A stretch of DNA of 64,000 nucleotides from JAAFHB01 sp038236995 (GCA_038236995.1 JBBRZE010000001.1:82194-146193); one strand, 5' to 3'; positions 18,100-27,466 are shown, numbered from the stretch's first letter. The notes: generated from the letters alone by a model not told the origin. Made by a program: numbers and translations.

Positions 18100-18546
18100 T
18101 TACACTTTCTTCACGCGGACAGCGTTCAAGCCTTTCAAGCCTCGTTCAAGCTCGAAAATGACATTGTCACCTTCACGGACATCTTCCAACAGACCGTTAA
18201 CATGGACAAAATACTTCTCCTGGGTATCTTTTTCTTTGATAAAACCAAAGCCTTTCGAATCATTGAAAAAATCAATTCTACCCGTTCTTATTGGGTCAAT
18301 CTCTTCTTCTTCTCTTCGGGGTACACTGATTTCTATGCTGCTCGCATTGACTTTCCTTTTCTTTGAGGGATCCGGTGGAGTATCTGTGAGGTTGCCATTT
18401 TCATCAACGTAAGCCAACATGTTTTCAAGATCACCTCCTGCTGAGTTTGACTTGCGGTCTTCTCTTTTGATGGTTTTTTCCTTACGTTTCTTTAAACGTT
18501 TTTTCTCTTTCTCTTTTTTGTTAAAGGTATCTTGCGATTTTGCCAT
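18100..18546 (-). CDS. cold-shock domain protein with basic N-terminal extension
   Basis: A 148-residue protein. The C-terminal 62 residues are a cold-shock domain with both RNP motifs: KGFGFI (RNP1) and KYFVHV (RNP2). The first 30 residues are very rich in Lys and Glu (KKEKEKKRLKKRKEKTIKR). The domain binds single-stranded RNA or DNA. The long basic tail is common in Bacteroidota cold-shock proteins and probably adds nucleic-acid contacts. Confidence 0.9.
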   Translation of the reverse strand: MAKSQDTFNKKEKEKKRLKKRKEKTIKREDRKSNSAGGDLENMLAYVDENGNLTDTPPDPSKKRKVNASSIEISVPRREEEEIDPIRTGRIDFFNDSKGFGFIKEKDTQEKYFVHVNGLLEDVREGDNVIFELERGLKGLNAVRVKKV

Positions 18547-18816
18547 TAAATAATTGATTAATAAGTTATATATAGACGATTCTAAATGAACAATCTGAGG
18601 TAAATGAAAATACTCAAAAAAAGCAATTTTCCGAAGAAAACCAACAAAAGTTGGATTTTACAACCGGGGAATACTTGAAGTGTATTTGTGCGATTACCAC
18701 CTGCAAAGGTACTAATATTTTCTGAATGTATTTATTGGCCGATATCTATGCTATAAGTTGATTTGTCAGTGATTGTTACTCAAGTAACGCCTCCTTAACC
18801 GGGGTTTTTATGTGCC
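18547..18816. other. intergenic DNA upstream of the cold-shock gene
   Basis: About 270 bp with no gene visible. It should contain the cold-shock gene promoter and a long 5' UTR; no motif could be pinned down. Confidence 0.35.
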
Positions 18817-19460
18817 CTAAAAATCAAGCTTAAGCAAGCATGTGGATTGACTGAAGTGTTGGGTACATATTTGGTCAATTTTCTCATACAACTCCAACAT
18901 ACACTGGCAGCCTGCATCCAAAAATATTTTGTTTATTTGCTCATTTTTATCTATATCCGACGAATTAAAAGTACTTAGTTTATCTATTGAGAGATATTTT
19001 TAATCCAACAAATTAATTTCCGTATTTTTTTCTGCAAATCACCTTCGGGAGTACCACTTTTTGCAAGAAACAGAAACGTTCTCACATCAACAATTCCGTC
19101 GACAATATCAACCCTTAAATATCCTTCTTTAGTACCAAAAATCCGAATTCAATGTTGCATATCGATGCTGCCCCAACCTTTTTATTTTACTGAATTCGCC
19201 CGTACGCGAAAGACTTATATGCGGGCTCACAATAAACAAAGCCGCTCCGTCGGGGATATGATTAAAGAAAGCCGTCAGATCGATTTTCACCCCCAACCAA
19301 CCCTCCGATAATAAAAGTTCCCAGTGGTGCCGGAAGGTTCATTTTGGAGGGTTGGTGTTTTAGTTCGTCGAAACATAATGAGATGGCAATGATGATGCTG
19401 TTCATCTCAATGCGTTCTAGATGGCAATCTCAATCACTACATTGTGTTCGACCTCCGACA
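18817..19460 (-). pseudogene. decayed gene region, part CheB-like
   Basis: Coding-looking fragments follow each other on the minus strand in shifting frames. From the right: DKDSTMSEVEHNVVIEIAI then a stop; MNLPAPLGTFIIGGLVGG; IDLTAFFNHIPDGAALFIV followed by SPHISLSRTGEF; GTKEGYLRVDIVDGIVDV to RKLICWIKN; and YLSIDKLSTFNSSDIDK to CLLKLDF with a stop at 18817. The third resembles the start of CheB methylesterase domains (GG..., FF..P...G.AFVV..HLS). The rest is not recognised. Frameshifts at about 19135 and 18985 and several stops show it is not functional. Confidence 0.45.
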
Positions 19461-19483
19461 TCGTCGAATCTTTATCAAAGATT

Positions 19484-19906
19484 TTATTTTTCTGATTGTT
19501 TTAGATAATAGAAATAGCCTAAAAAGCTTACTGCAATACAAAATGCCATGATGGCTAAAGAGTGGATACCTAATGGGCGGGTAAAGTTAACAATTGTGAG
19601 TCCTGCACCTAGTCCTGCCAAAATAGCAAACCATTTAATATTAATATTCCTGTTCTCATTGGGATTTGTCTGTAAAATAGACAACGCAACGCTATCAGTA
19701 ATGCCTCTTTCCAAAATCTTGTTTTTGAGGCGATGGTCAAGGATTCGTTTCATGATAGTCAGGATAAAGATCATAAATAATCCTACCACAAAAATTGTTG
19801 CGCAGATTTCGAAAATTTTTCTGTCAAACTCAGTTGAATTTCCGTCCTGGGCACAAACTACAAACGGGGTGGCAACTACTGCCAATAGGCTTAAAATTTT
19901 TTTCAT
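19484..19906 (-). CDS. small exported membrane protein
   Basis: A 140-residue protein with a signal peptide (MKKILSLLAVVATPFVVCAQ), one membrane helix (about 34-52), a charged loop (RILDHRLKNKILERGITDS) and two more helices near the C-terminus (about 90-132). It resembles uncharacterised Bacteroidota membrane proteins encoded next to ECF sigma/anti-sigma pairs. It lies 61 bp downstream of the zinc anti-sigma gene and is likely part of that operon, perhaps as regulon member or sensor. Function unknown. Confidence 0.7.
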   Translation of the reverse strand: MKKILSLLAVVATPFVVCAQDGNSTEFDRKIFEICATIFVVGLFMIFILTIMKRILDHRLKNKILERGITDSVALSILQTNPNENRNINIKWFAILAGLGAGLTIVNFTRPLGIHSLAIMAFCIAVSFLGYFYYLKQSEK

Positions 19907-19967
19907 TTTATGAATTTTAATGTTTTATTTGGGATTAGACAGGTGCTTAAACCAGTTGTTGCAAAAT

Positions 19968-20417
19968 TCAATTGAAATTTAAGATTTTCATCTGTTTGTT
20001 ATATTTGGCAAACATATCGATACATAGGAATAATAAAATACTTGCTAATGTTGTAATTACAAGATATGATACAATTGGGGTGATTCCCGTGACCGCGTTT
20101 GATAAAAAAGACCTGAAGAAAAAGATTGCAAAGGCTGCAATCAGGATCGAAACAATGGCAGTGATATAAAGCACGATATTCTCAAATGAAGTTTTTTGTT
20201 TGGGCTGTGGCAATTGATTCATCACCAAATCGGTCAGGTTAAATTCGAATACCGGTTCGGGTTGTGCTTTAATTTCAGTGAATATCAATTTATAGGTGTC
20301 AGCTTTTACGCGACAAATTTCACATGATTGAATGTGGTCAATTGTTTGTGAATTGCTATTCTCCGTGCCTAATGCGTATTGTTGGATTTCGATTTCCGAA
20401 AGATGTTTTGTTGTCAT
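19968..20417 (-). CDS. zinc-binding anti-sigma factor
   Basis: A 149-residue protein. The N-terminus has a ZAS-type motif His28-x3-Cys32-x2-Cys35 (IDHIQSCEIC) that binds zinc and clamps the cognate sigma factor. Two membrane helices (about 82-102 and 115-137) anchor it. Its ATG overlaps the sigma factor stop codon by 4 bp (ATGA), so the pair is coupled. It should hold the adjacent ECF sigma inactive until a signal releases it. Confidence 0.85.
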   Translation of the reverse strand: MTTKHLSEIEIQQYALGTENSNSQTIDHIQSCEICRVKADTYKLIFTEIKAQPEPVFEFNLTDLVMNQLPQPKQKTSFENIVLYITAIVSILIAAFAIFFFRSFLSNAVTGITPIVSYLVITTLASILLFLCIDMFAKYNKQMKILNFN

Positions 20418-21004
20418 AGTTCTTCATGTTTGTAGTGAACCAAAATATTATCTTTTAAACCCTTTCTTGCTCTGAACAAATAATTTTTCACTGTTCCTAT
20501 TGGCAATCCGGTTATTTCTGAAATTTCCTGATAACTCAATTCTTCGTAGTGAAATAAGGTGATCAATGTTTTATAAAGAGGCGTAAGATAATCAATAGCT
20601 GAATGCAATATATTAGTAAGTTCAGATCTGAAAAGTATATTTTCAGCTTCATTATTCGACAGGTCGACTAATTTATTTGCTGCCAATTCCAATGCTGAAT
20701 TACTATTTTCATTCTCTGGCAACTTATTGTCGGGCAAAATTACTTTCTTTTTTTCAAGATAGTTAAAACAAGTATTGAAAGCAATCTGACCAATCCAGGT
20801 ACTCAGTTTTGATTGAAACTTAAAGCCCGGAAGATTTTTGTAGGCTTTCAGGTAAATATCCTGAGCAATGTCTTTTCTGTCTTCCGGATTGTTTAATAAT
20901 TTGAATAAAATTTGAGCCACCAGACCCTCGGTATTTTTAATAATAATAGCAAAGACTTGGGTATCACCCTTCAGTACACGATTAACCAACTCTTTATCAT
21001 CCAC
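20414..21004 (-). CDS. ECF RNA polymerase sigma factor
   Basis: An ECF sigma with region 2 (NNPEDRKDIAQDIYLKAYKN and KLSTWIGQIAFNTCFNYLEK) and region 4 (LFHYEELSYQEISEITGLPI). The open frame extends up to 21082, but that start is TTG and lies inside a strong terminator hairpin, so it is unlikely. A GTG at 21004 (VDDKELVNRVLKGD) gives 196 residues and starts at the normal place for the family; a TTG at 21028 is the alternative. It is cotranscribed with the zinc anti-sigma gene. Confidence 0.82.
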   Translation of the reverse strand: MDDKELVNRVLKGDTQVFAIIIKNTEGLVAQILFKLLNNPEDRKDIAQDIYLKAYKNLPGFKFQSKLSTWIGQIAFNTCFNYLEKKKVILPDNKLPENENSNSALELAANKLVDLSNNEAENILFRSELTNILHSAIDYLTPLYKTLITLFHYEELSYQEISEITGLPIGTVKNYLFRARKGLKDNILVHYKHEEL

Positions 21005-21068
21005 GTTATTTTTTATAATTGGGTTCAAGTGGTATATGACAGATTTAGGGAGATAAAGTTGCAATAAA

Positions 21069-21118
21069 ATAAGTAAAATCAAAAAGCCCTGGTGACAGGG
21101 CTTTTTGATTTTACTTAT
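21069..21118. terminator. long perfect hairpin terminator
   Basis: Two 23-bp arms are exact complements around a 4-base loop (GTGA at 21092-21095). The core is GCCCTG/CAGGGC followed by T-runs on both sides, so it works as a bidirectional intrinsic terminator. It ends the carboxylase operon and separates it from the sigma factor gene on the same strand. Confidence 0.85.
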
Positions 21119-21132
21119 AGAATAAATATTCT

Positions 21133-22671
21133 TTAAAGTGGAATATTCCCATGTTTTTTCAAAGGATTTGTCTTGTGCTTATTTTGGGTCATCTCGAGTG
21201 CCTGTATCAGTTTGAACCTTGTTTGTGCAGGATAAATAATCTCATCGATATATCCAAGTTCAGCTGCTTTGTAGGGATTGGCAAACTTTTCGCGATAATC
21301 ATCGATCTTTTGCGAAAGTTCCTCTTCGTTCATCTTTCCGCGGTGAATTATTTTCACAGCTCCTTCTGCTCCCATTACAGCAATTTCAGCCGAAGGATAA
21401 GCAAAGTTAATATCTGAACCGATGTGTTTACTGCTCATTACATCATATGCTCCACCATATGCTTTACGCGTGATCAACGTAATTTTAGGTACAGTTGCCT
21501 CCGCATAGGCGTAAAGCAGTTTGGCGCCGTGACGGATAATTCCTCCGAATTCCTGAACTGTTCCCGGAAGAAACCCAGGGACATCAACAAAGGTTACAAT
21601 TGGTATATTGAATGCATCGCAAAAACGTACGAATCGTGCACCCTTCACCGATGAGTTAATATCGAGTACTCCAGCTAAACTTGCTGGTTGATTGGCAACT
21701 ATACCGACACTACGGCCTGCGAAACGTGCAAATCCGATGATGATATTTGCAGCAAACGATGGTTGTAACTCGAAAAAATTCTGATCATCCGCAACGCTCG
21801 TGATCAACTCTTTCATATCATAGGGTTTGTTCGGATCCTCAGGAATCAACGTATTCAAATTTTTATCTTCCCGGTTAATATCGTCCTTGCATTCAAGAAT
21901 ATGCGGATCTTCAAGGTTATTGGATGGGAGATACCCGATCAGTTCGCGAATCATCAATAAGGCGTGGTCTTCATTATCCGCAGTCAGATGCGCTACTCCA
22001 CTTTTTACATGGTGTGTCGTGGCTCCGCCAAGTTCTTCCATCGTCACCTCTTCGTGTGTTACCGCTTTTACCACATCAGGCCCAGTCACAAACATATAGC
22101 TTGTATCTTTCACCATCACGATAAAGTCGGTGATAGCTGGTGAATAGACTGCACCTCCGGCACATGGCCCAAGAATGGCCGAAATTTGGGGGATTACCCC
22201 GGAACTCATCACATTTCGGTAAAATATATCGGCATAACCAGCAAGACTCTCGATTCCTTCCTGAATTCGGGCTCCACCTGAATCGTTCAGACCAATCAGC
22301 GGAGCTCCCATTTTCATGGCAAGATCCATGATCTTTACAATTTTATCGGCATTCGCCCGGCTCATTGTACCGCCAAAGACGGTGAAATCCTGAGCAAAAG
22401 TATACACAAGGCGGCCGTCGATCTTTCCATATCCAGTTACTACACCATCTCCTGAAAATCTGTTTTTTTCCATTCCGAAATCGTGGGAACGATGAATCAC
22501 AAATTTGTCGAGTTCGACAAAAGTTCCCGGATCTATTAAAATATCAATTCTTTCGCGGGCTGTTTTTCTTCCGGCAGCATGTTGACGATCAATGCGATCC
22601 AGTCCACCTCCTGCTTCAGCTTCCATGATTCGCTCTTCAAGCCTTTCGAATTTATCTTTTTGTGATGACAT
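21133..22671 (-). CDS. acyl-CoA carboxylase, carboxyltransferase subunit (propionyl-CoA type)
   Basis: A 512-residue carboxyltransferase of the PccB/MmdA family. The start is the ATG at 22671 (MSSQKDKFERLEER); a TTG three codons upstream is less likely. N-terminal crotonase-like half: DSGGARIQEG and GPCAGGAVYSPA oxyanion loops. C-terminal half: FVDVPGFLPG and RKAYGGAYDVMSSKHIGSD. It moves CO2 from carboxybiotin to an acyl-CoA (or back, as in methylmalonyl-CoA decarboxylase). With the biotin carrier and biotin carboxylase encoded just upstream it forms a complete biotin-dependent carboxylase; propionyl-CoA is the best substrate guess by family. Confidence 0.9.
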   Translation of the reverse strand: MSSQKDKFERLEERIMEAEAGGGLDRIDRQHAAGRKTARERIDILIDPGTFVELDKFVIHRSHDFGMEKNRFSGDGVVTGYGKIDGRLVYTFAQDFTVFGGTMSRANADKIVKIMDLAMKMGAPLIGLNDSGGARIQEGIESLAGYADIFYRNVMSSGVIPQISAILGPCAGGAVYSPAITDFIVMVKDTSYMFVTGPDVVKAVTHEEVTMEELGGATTHHVKSGVAHLTADNEDHALLMIRELIGYLPSNNLEDPHILECKDDINREDKNLNTLIPEDPNKPYDMKELITSVADDQNFFELQPSFAANIIIGFARFAGRSVGIVANQPASLAGVLDINSSVKGARFVRFCDAFNIPIVTFVDVPGFLPGTVQEFGGIIRHGAKLLYAYAEATVPKITLITRKAYGGAYDVMSSKHIGSDINFAYPSAEIAVMGAEGAVKIIHRGKMNEEELSQKIDDYREKFANPYKAAELGYIDEIIYPAQTRFKLIQALEMTQNKHKTNPLKKHGNIPL

Positions 22672-22715
22672 ATTTTTCAATTAATTGACTGACATTAGTT
22701 TACTTCTCACGCTTT

Positions 22716-23240
22716 TTACATTTCCTTTATGTCATCAATAACCACCAAAAGCTGGTCATTATCGACTGTTTCGCCTTCTTTTACCGGTACTTCTTTTACG
22801 ATTCCACGCTGGCCTGCTTTAAATTCACTTTCCATCTTCATTGCCGAAAGTACAATCAACGACTGTCCTGCTTCTACGATATCTCCTGGTTTCACGAATA
22901 CCCGGACTACTTTTCCAGGCATAGGGGACCGAATTGTATTATTGTTGAGCATTTGCTTCGATTGCAGTCTGCTTTGGCGGTAGCGCGATTCATTGTCGAC
23001 AACTTCAACATCAAACTTGAAATACAGCGTATTTACATTGTAATGTTTGGGTTCTTTGCTTTCGATGACTTCGATGTTAAAGGATCTTCCTTCGTATAAA
23101 ACTGAAAATTCCTGGTTACTCACCTTAACGATATCGACTTCATACTCCACATCGTCAACAGCAAGCGTGAGGATATTTCCTTCGCGTTTTATCTCTTTGA
23201 CGATTGCATTTCGTTTATTGACTTTTAATTCGAGTTCCAT
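22716..23240 (-). CDS. biotin carboxyl carrier protein
   Basis: A 174-residue carrier. The C-terminal biotinyl domain (about residues 103-172) has the biotinylation motif AMKM with Lys135. Residues 1-80 form a separate beta-rich domain seen in carriers of propionyl-/acyl-CoA carboxylase complexes, and residues 85-102 a flexible linker. It shuttles carboxybiotin between the biotin carboxylase (upstream gene, 29-bp gap) and the carboxyltransferase (downstream gene). Confidence 0.9.
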   Translation of the reverse strand: MELELKVNKRNAIVKEIKREGNILTLAVDDVEYEVDIVKVSNQEFSVLYEGRSFNIEVIESKEPKHYNVNTLYFKFDVEVVDNESRYRQSRLQSKQMLNNNTIRSPMPGKVVRVFVKPGDIVEAGQSLIVLSAMKMESEFKAGQRGIVKEVPVKEGETVDNDQLLVVIDDIKEM

Positions 23241-23269
23241 TTAAATTTTTTTCTGCAATTAGTTTGGGA

Positions 23270-24793
23270 TTATATTCGCGATGTAAATTTACGTAGTTGC
23301 CTTTTCCAGTTGGTTTCCTTTTTTTCTGAAGGTGCAGCATTCGTTTTTTTGCTATCCTCAAGACGGGAAATGTATTGAGCGAATGTTGCAATCATTGCCA
23401 TGTCCTCGCATTTCCGGTCGCAGATGCCATCCGCAAGCAAATGCTCACTGTTTTTTTCAATAAAATGGGTATTGTATTCTCCTTTTCGAAAGTCGGGCGT
23501 ATTCATTATTCTTTCGAGAAACCGGATTGTTGTTTTAATCCCCGTAATTTTATATTCATAGAGTGCGCGTCTCATTCTTTCAATTGCCTCTTCACGGGTT
23601 CGTCCCCAAACAATCAATTTGCTGATTAATGAGTCATAAAAAATTGGAATGGTATATCCTTCATATACATAGCCATCGCACCTGACCCCAAAACCGAAAG
23701 GCTCAGTGATATGGGTGATAGTTCCAGGATTTGGCATGAAATTGTTGTCGGTATCTTCGGCATATATCCGGCACTCAATGGCATGTCCGCTTTGTTTCAG
23801 GTCCTCCTGACGAAACGGAAGTTCAAACCCTTCAGCAATTCTTATCTGTTCTTTTACCAGGTCGACTCCTACAACACGTTCAGTAATTGGATGTTCGACC
23901 TGTAAACGTGTGTTCATTTCAAGGAAATAGAAATTCAATTTATCGTCCACAATGAATTCAATGGTACCGGCTCCTTCGTATTGACATGCATTTGCAGCCG
24001 CAACGGCATAGGCTCCCATTCGCTCTCTAATCTCGGGGGTCATAATTGGTGAAGGTGTTTCCTCAACCACTTTCTGATGGCGCCTTTGAACTGAGCATTC
24101 GCGTTCGAAAAGATGGACAGTATTTCCGTACTTATCCGATAGTATTTGAAATTCAATATGATGTGGTGAATCAACATATTTCTCAATGTACAAAGCATCG
24201 TCGCCAAAGGCTGTTTTAGCCTCTGATCGTGCAGCACGAAGTGAACTTGCTATCTGCGACTCTTTCTTTACGAGGCGCATCCCTTTGCCGCCGCCACCTG
24301 CTGAGGCTTTAATCATCACAGGTAATCCGATCTCACGGATATATTTTGCTGCTTCCACCTCACTTGTCACTTTTTCAGTCGTACCGGGAACTACAGGTAC
24401 TCCTGCCGCAATCATCTTTTTGCGGGCACTGATTTTATCCCCCATCATCTCGATGGATTCAGGTGAAGGTCCAATGAAACGCAACCCTTCTTCGCGGCAC
24501 CGTCGGGCAAATTTTGAATTCTCAGAAAGAAATCCATAACCTGGATGGATGGCATCAGCCCCTGATAATTTAGCAGTTGCGATGATTTTATCCATGTTGA
24601 GATAACTCTCAGAAGAAGGTGCCGGACCAATGTTATATGCTTCGTTCGCGTATCTCACATGCATGGCAGTGCGGTCAGCATCGCTAAAAACTGCAACGGT
24701 GTCGATTCCCATCTCACGGCAAGAGCGCATAATGCGGATCGCAATTTCTCCCCGGTTGGCGACCAATACCTTCTTAATCGGTTTTTGTTCCAT
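23270..24793 (-). CDS. accC: biotin carboxylase subunit (AccC-like)
   Basis: A 507-residue ATP-grasp enzyme. Motifs in order: VLVANRGEIAIRIMRSCREM (N-terminal), HPGYGFLSEN, the ATP lid GGGGKGMR, ERECSVQRRHQKVVEE and EFIVDDKLNFYFLEMNTRLQ, then VEHPITE. It carboxylates biotin on the carrier protein with ATP and bicarbonate. The C-terminus carries an extra Lys/Asn-rich tail (about 480-507) beyond the usual 450 residues. First gene of the three-gene operon; the 159-bp gap upstream faces the divergent peptidase E gene. Confidence 0.92.
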   Translation of the reverse strand: MEQKPIKKVLVANRGEIAIRIMRSCREMGIDTVAVFSDADRTAMHVRYANEAYNIGPAPSSESYLNMDKIIATAKLSGADAIHPGYGFLSENSKFARRCREEGLRFIGPSPESIEMMGDKISARKKMIAAGVPVVPGTTEKVTSEVEAAKYIREIGLPVMIKASAGGGGKGMRLVKKESQIASSLRAARSEAKTAFGDDALYIEKYVDSPHHIEFQILSDKYGNTVHLFERECSVQRRHQKVVEETPSPIMTPEIRERMGAYAVAAANACQYEGAGTIEFIVDDKLNFYFLEMNTRLQVEHPITERVVGVDLVKEQIRIAEGFELPFRQEDLKQSGHAIECRIYAEDTDNNFMPNPGTITHITEPFGFGVRCDGYVYEGYTIPIFYDSLISKLIVWGRTREEAIERMRRALYEYKITGIKTTIRFLERIMNTPDFRKGEYNTHFIEKNSEHLLADGICDRKCEDMAMIATFAQYISRLEDSKKTNAAPSEKKETNWKRQLRKFTSRI

Positions 24794-24952
24794 ACTTAGA
24801 TTAAATGACTTAAAATATTCAACTCAAACAAAACAAATTGGAGAGCTCACTTCCGTTAACAGGTTTGTTTCGGAAATTGTTTTTCAGATCGGGGTTAGTT
24901 TTTCTTTCAGCAGGTTTTTTACTTACTTGCGGCTGCAATATTAATCTTTTTT

Positions 24953-25663
24953 ATGAAACTTCTACTAATTAGCAATTCTACGATGCAGGGCGAGTCCTAT
25001 CTCGACTATCCAAAGCATGAGATTCAGAAATTTTTGGGTGATAAAATGGTTACTGCGCTATTTATTCCTTATGCTGCGGTGACATTTTCCTTTGATCAAT
25101 ATGAATCGAAAGTGGAGGAACGGTTTGCTGAAATAGGACACCATATTACATCTGTTCATCACTTTAGCGATCCTGTTGAGGCTGTCCGAAATGCTGAGGC
25201 AATTGTCGTTGGCGGCGGTAATACATGGCAGCTCGTGCGGATGATGCACGATAACCAATTGATGGAAGCAATACGTCAGAAGGTAAATCAGGGAACTCCC
25301 TATATTGGATGGAGCGCGGGATCGAATGTCGCTTGTCCAACACTTCAAACGACAAATGATATGCCTGTCGTCGATCCAAAGGGGTTTGATTGCATGGGGT
25401 TGGTGCCTTTTCAAATCAATCCACATTATCTGGATGCCAATCCTGCAGGTCATGGAGGGGAGACACGTGAACAACGTATTGAAGAATTTTTGGAGGTCAA
25501 TCCGGGAATTACGGTCGTAGGACTTCGGGAAGGGACGATGCTAAAATGTGAGAACAATTCGCTGAAAATGATTGGCAGCCGGAATGCAAGGATTTTCAAA
25601 AAAGGAGATGCTCCAAAAGAATTGAATGACAGCGATGATTTTAGTTTTCTTCTTCATAGCTAA
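24953..25663 (+). CDS. pepE: dipeptidase E (peptidase S51)
   Basis: A 236-residue cytoplasmic serine peptidase. The catalytic residues align with Salmonella PepE shifted by one: Ser121 (GWSAGSN), Asp136 and His158 (INPHYLD). GGGNTWQLV is the family nucleophile-neighbour loop. It cleaves Asp-Xaa dipeptides. It is transcribed divergently from the biotin carboxylase operon and could be in one transcript with the following acetylesterase gene, 24 bp away. Confidence 0.92.
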   Translation: MKLLLISNSTMQGESYLDYPKHEIQKFLGDKMVTALFIPYAAVTFSFDQYESKVEERFAEIGHHITSVHHFSDPVEAVRNAEAIVVGGGNTWQLVRMMHDNQLMEAIRQKVNQGTPYIGWSAGSNVACPTLQTTNDMPVVDPKGFDCMGLVPFQINPHYLDANPAGHGGETREQRIEEFLEVNPGITVVGLREGTMLKCENNSLKMIGSRNARIFKKGDAPKELNDSDDFSFLLHS

Positions 25664-25687
25664 TTTCCATCTGGTTTAATCAAAAAA

Positions 25688-26428
25688 ATGATCATGAAGA
25701 GTGGTAATCTAATTTGGTTCTTATTGTTTTCGGTATTTACAGGATGTGCTCCGTCAAAGATGATAACAGTCTACACAATAGGTGATTCTACGATGGCGAA
25801 TAAAAAAGCGGATGTTTATCCCGAGACAGGCTGGGGTCAGCAATTTCAAAGCTACTTTGATTCGAAAGTTAAAGTTAGCAATCACGCTGTAAATGGCAGA
25901 AGTTCAAAAAGTTTTATTGATGAGGGTCGTTGGAAAGTAGTTCTTGACAGTCTGAAACGGGGTGATTATGTCTTCATCCAGTTCGGCCATAACGACGAAA
26001 AAGCAGATAAGCCGGCAGTTTATAGCGATCCCTAAACAAGTTACCGTCAAAACCTCGGGAAGTATATCACTGAAACAAGGGCCAAAGGGGCAACACCGAT
26101 TCTGCTCACTCCAATTGTACGACGGAAATTCGATGCAACCGGAACGCTCCTTGATACGCATGGAAAGTATCCCGACGCAGTTCGTGAAGTAGCTGCAAAT
26201 CTAAAAGTTGAACTTATTGATATGCAGCAGTTGACGCATGCGCTTATCAGTTTGCTTGGAGATGAACCTTCTAAAAAAATATATCTTTGGACAGCACCTG
26301 ATCCAAAATTCCCGGAAGGGAGGAAAGATGACACTCATTTGTCTGTTGAAGGTGCCAAAACATTTGCAGGGTTGGTTGCTGAAGCTGTTCACAAAATGAA
26401 AGCGCCATTGGCAAGACATGTGAAATAA
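25688..26428 (+). pseudogene. GDSL rhamnogalacturonan acetylesterase-like lipoprotein, interrupted by one in-frame TAA
   Basis: One frame of 247 codons is open except for a TAA at 26033-26035. The N-terminal part has a lipoprotein signal (LLFSVFTGC), block I GDSTM with the nucleophile Ser, and block III FGHNDEK. After the stop the same frame continues with TSYRQNLGKYITETRAKGAT, TPIVRRKF and the catalytic DDTHLS. All blocks of the rhamnogalacturonan acetylesterase family are therefore present on both sides of one stop. A single base change would restore an intact gene. Either a recent nonsense mutation or a sequence error; readthrough cannot be excluded. Confidence 0.85.
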
Positions 26429-26503
26429 TGTTCACCTGCTGTTTCGATTGCTGTTGAAAAGATTCATTTGCGGAAAAATTCTATTTATTAGTTGTGCAAT
26501 CGA

Positions 26504-26531
26504 TTGTTTTAAGGCAATCTGCTTATATTTG
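26504..26531 (+). promoter_or_regulatory. putative Bacteroidota promoter
   Basis: TTG at 26504-26506 and TATATTTG at 26524-26531 match the -33 and -7 elements with a 17-bp spacer, upstream of the DUF4350-like gene at 26593. Confidence 0.45.
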
Positions 26532-26592
26532 TTTGAACTTCCTGCATTACCGTTGGATGATGATCCGAAATTTTTTAAATAAAAACGATAAC

Positions 26593-27384
26593 ATGATGAA
26601 GCAGATTTATTTTTCTTTAAAGGGTATTATATTGTTGATTTTGTGTGCGGTAACAATTGATAGTTTTGCACAGAAAACTGTTGGCCTCGACAACTGGTAT
26701 AACCATGAAACCAACGCAAAGACCGGAAAGATCTTCCATTATACATGGGATGATACCGAAAACAGCGGTTTTTCGCAACTGGGTGACCTGTTTAAAAGCA
26801 AAGGGGCTTCATTAAAGACCATTGTGGCGAACGCTGATAAGAAAAGTCTTGCCGGTATTGACGTCTATATTATTGTTGACCCTGACACAACTACCGAAAA
26901 TCCGAAACCAAATTATATCCTGCCAAAAGATACCAAAGCAATTTCGGCCTGGGTGAAAAAAGGGGGTGTGCTCCTGATTTTGGCCAACGACAAACCCAAC
27001 TGTGAATTTACACATCTGAACCAACTTGTAAAAGAGTTTGGTATGCATTTTAATCCGGTGACCCTGAATCCGGTGACCAACAGGGAGTGGAATATGGCTG
27101 CCGAAACTAATCTGCCAAATCATCCCTTATTTAAAGGGGTGAATAAAATATATATGAAAGAAGTTTCATCGATTGGTTTAGGTGGTGCTGCCAAAGCTGT
27201 TCTGACAGACAACAAGCAGGTGTATATTGCTGAAACTTCTTTCGGGAAAGGGTACGTTTTGGCTGTTGGCGATCCATGGTTGTACAACGAATACATCGAT
27301 CATGCCATGCTTCCCGCCGACTTCGAAAATCTGAAAGCTGCCAATAACCTCGTTGAATTACTTCTTTCGAAAGTAAAGAAATAA
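26593..27384 (+). CDS. exported DUF4350/GATase-like protein
   Basis: A 263-residue protein with a signal peptide (KGIILLILCAVTIDSFAQ). The start is the ATG at 26593; the longer frame upstream contains promoter sequence. The mature part has the Rossmann-like glutamine amidotransferase-type fold seen in DUF4350/ThuA-like proteins: DVYIIVDPDT, WVKKGGVLLILAND and VLAVGDPWLYNEYID. In Bacteroidota this domain is often fused to or encoded near unsaturated rhamnogalacturonyl hydrolases, consistent with the broken acetylesterase before it and the glycosidase after it. Likely periplasmic, role in pectin or glycan use inferred from context. Confidence 0.65.
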   Translation: MMKQIYFSLKGIILLILCAVTIDSFAQKTVGLDNWYNHETNAKTGKIFHYTWDDTENSGFSQLGDLFKSKGASLKTIVANADKKSLAGIDVYIIVDPDTTTENPKPNYILPKDTKAISAWVKKGGVLLILANDKPNCEFTHLNQLVKEFGMHFNPVTLNPVTNREWNMAAETNLPNHPLFKGVNKIYMKEVSSIGLGGAAKAVLTDNKQVYIAETSFGKGYVLAVGDPWLYNEYIDHAMLPADFENLKAANNLVELLLSKVKK

Positions 27385-27413
27385 GACGGCCTGAATAACT
27401 ATGTTTTAAAGGA

Positions 27414-27466
27414 TGGAATAGTGGAAAAGTTGTATTCATACATCCTTCCATTATTCCATTTTTTTA
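27414..27466 (+). terminator. intrinsic terminator
   Basis: TGGAATAGTGGAA and TTCCATTATTCCA pair (one mismatch) around a loop of about 20 bases, followed by seven T. It lies 30 bp after the DUF4350-like gene. Confidence 0.55.

Noticed and set aside
21005..21082. N-terminal extension of the sigma factor to 21082
   Set aside because: It would start at TTG and be encoded by one arm of the terminator hairpin.
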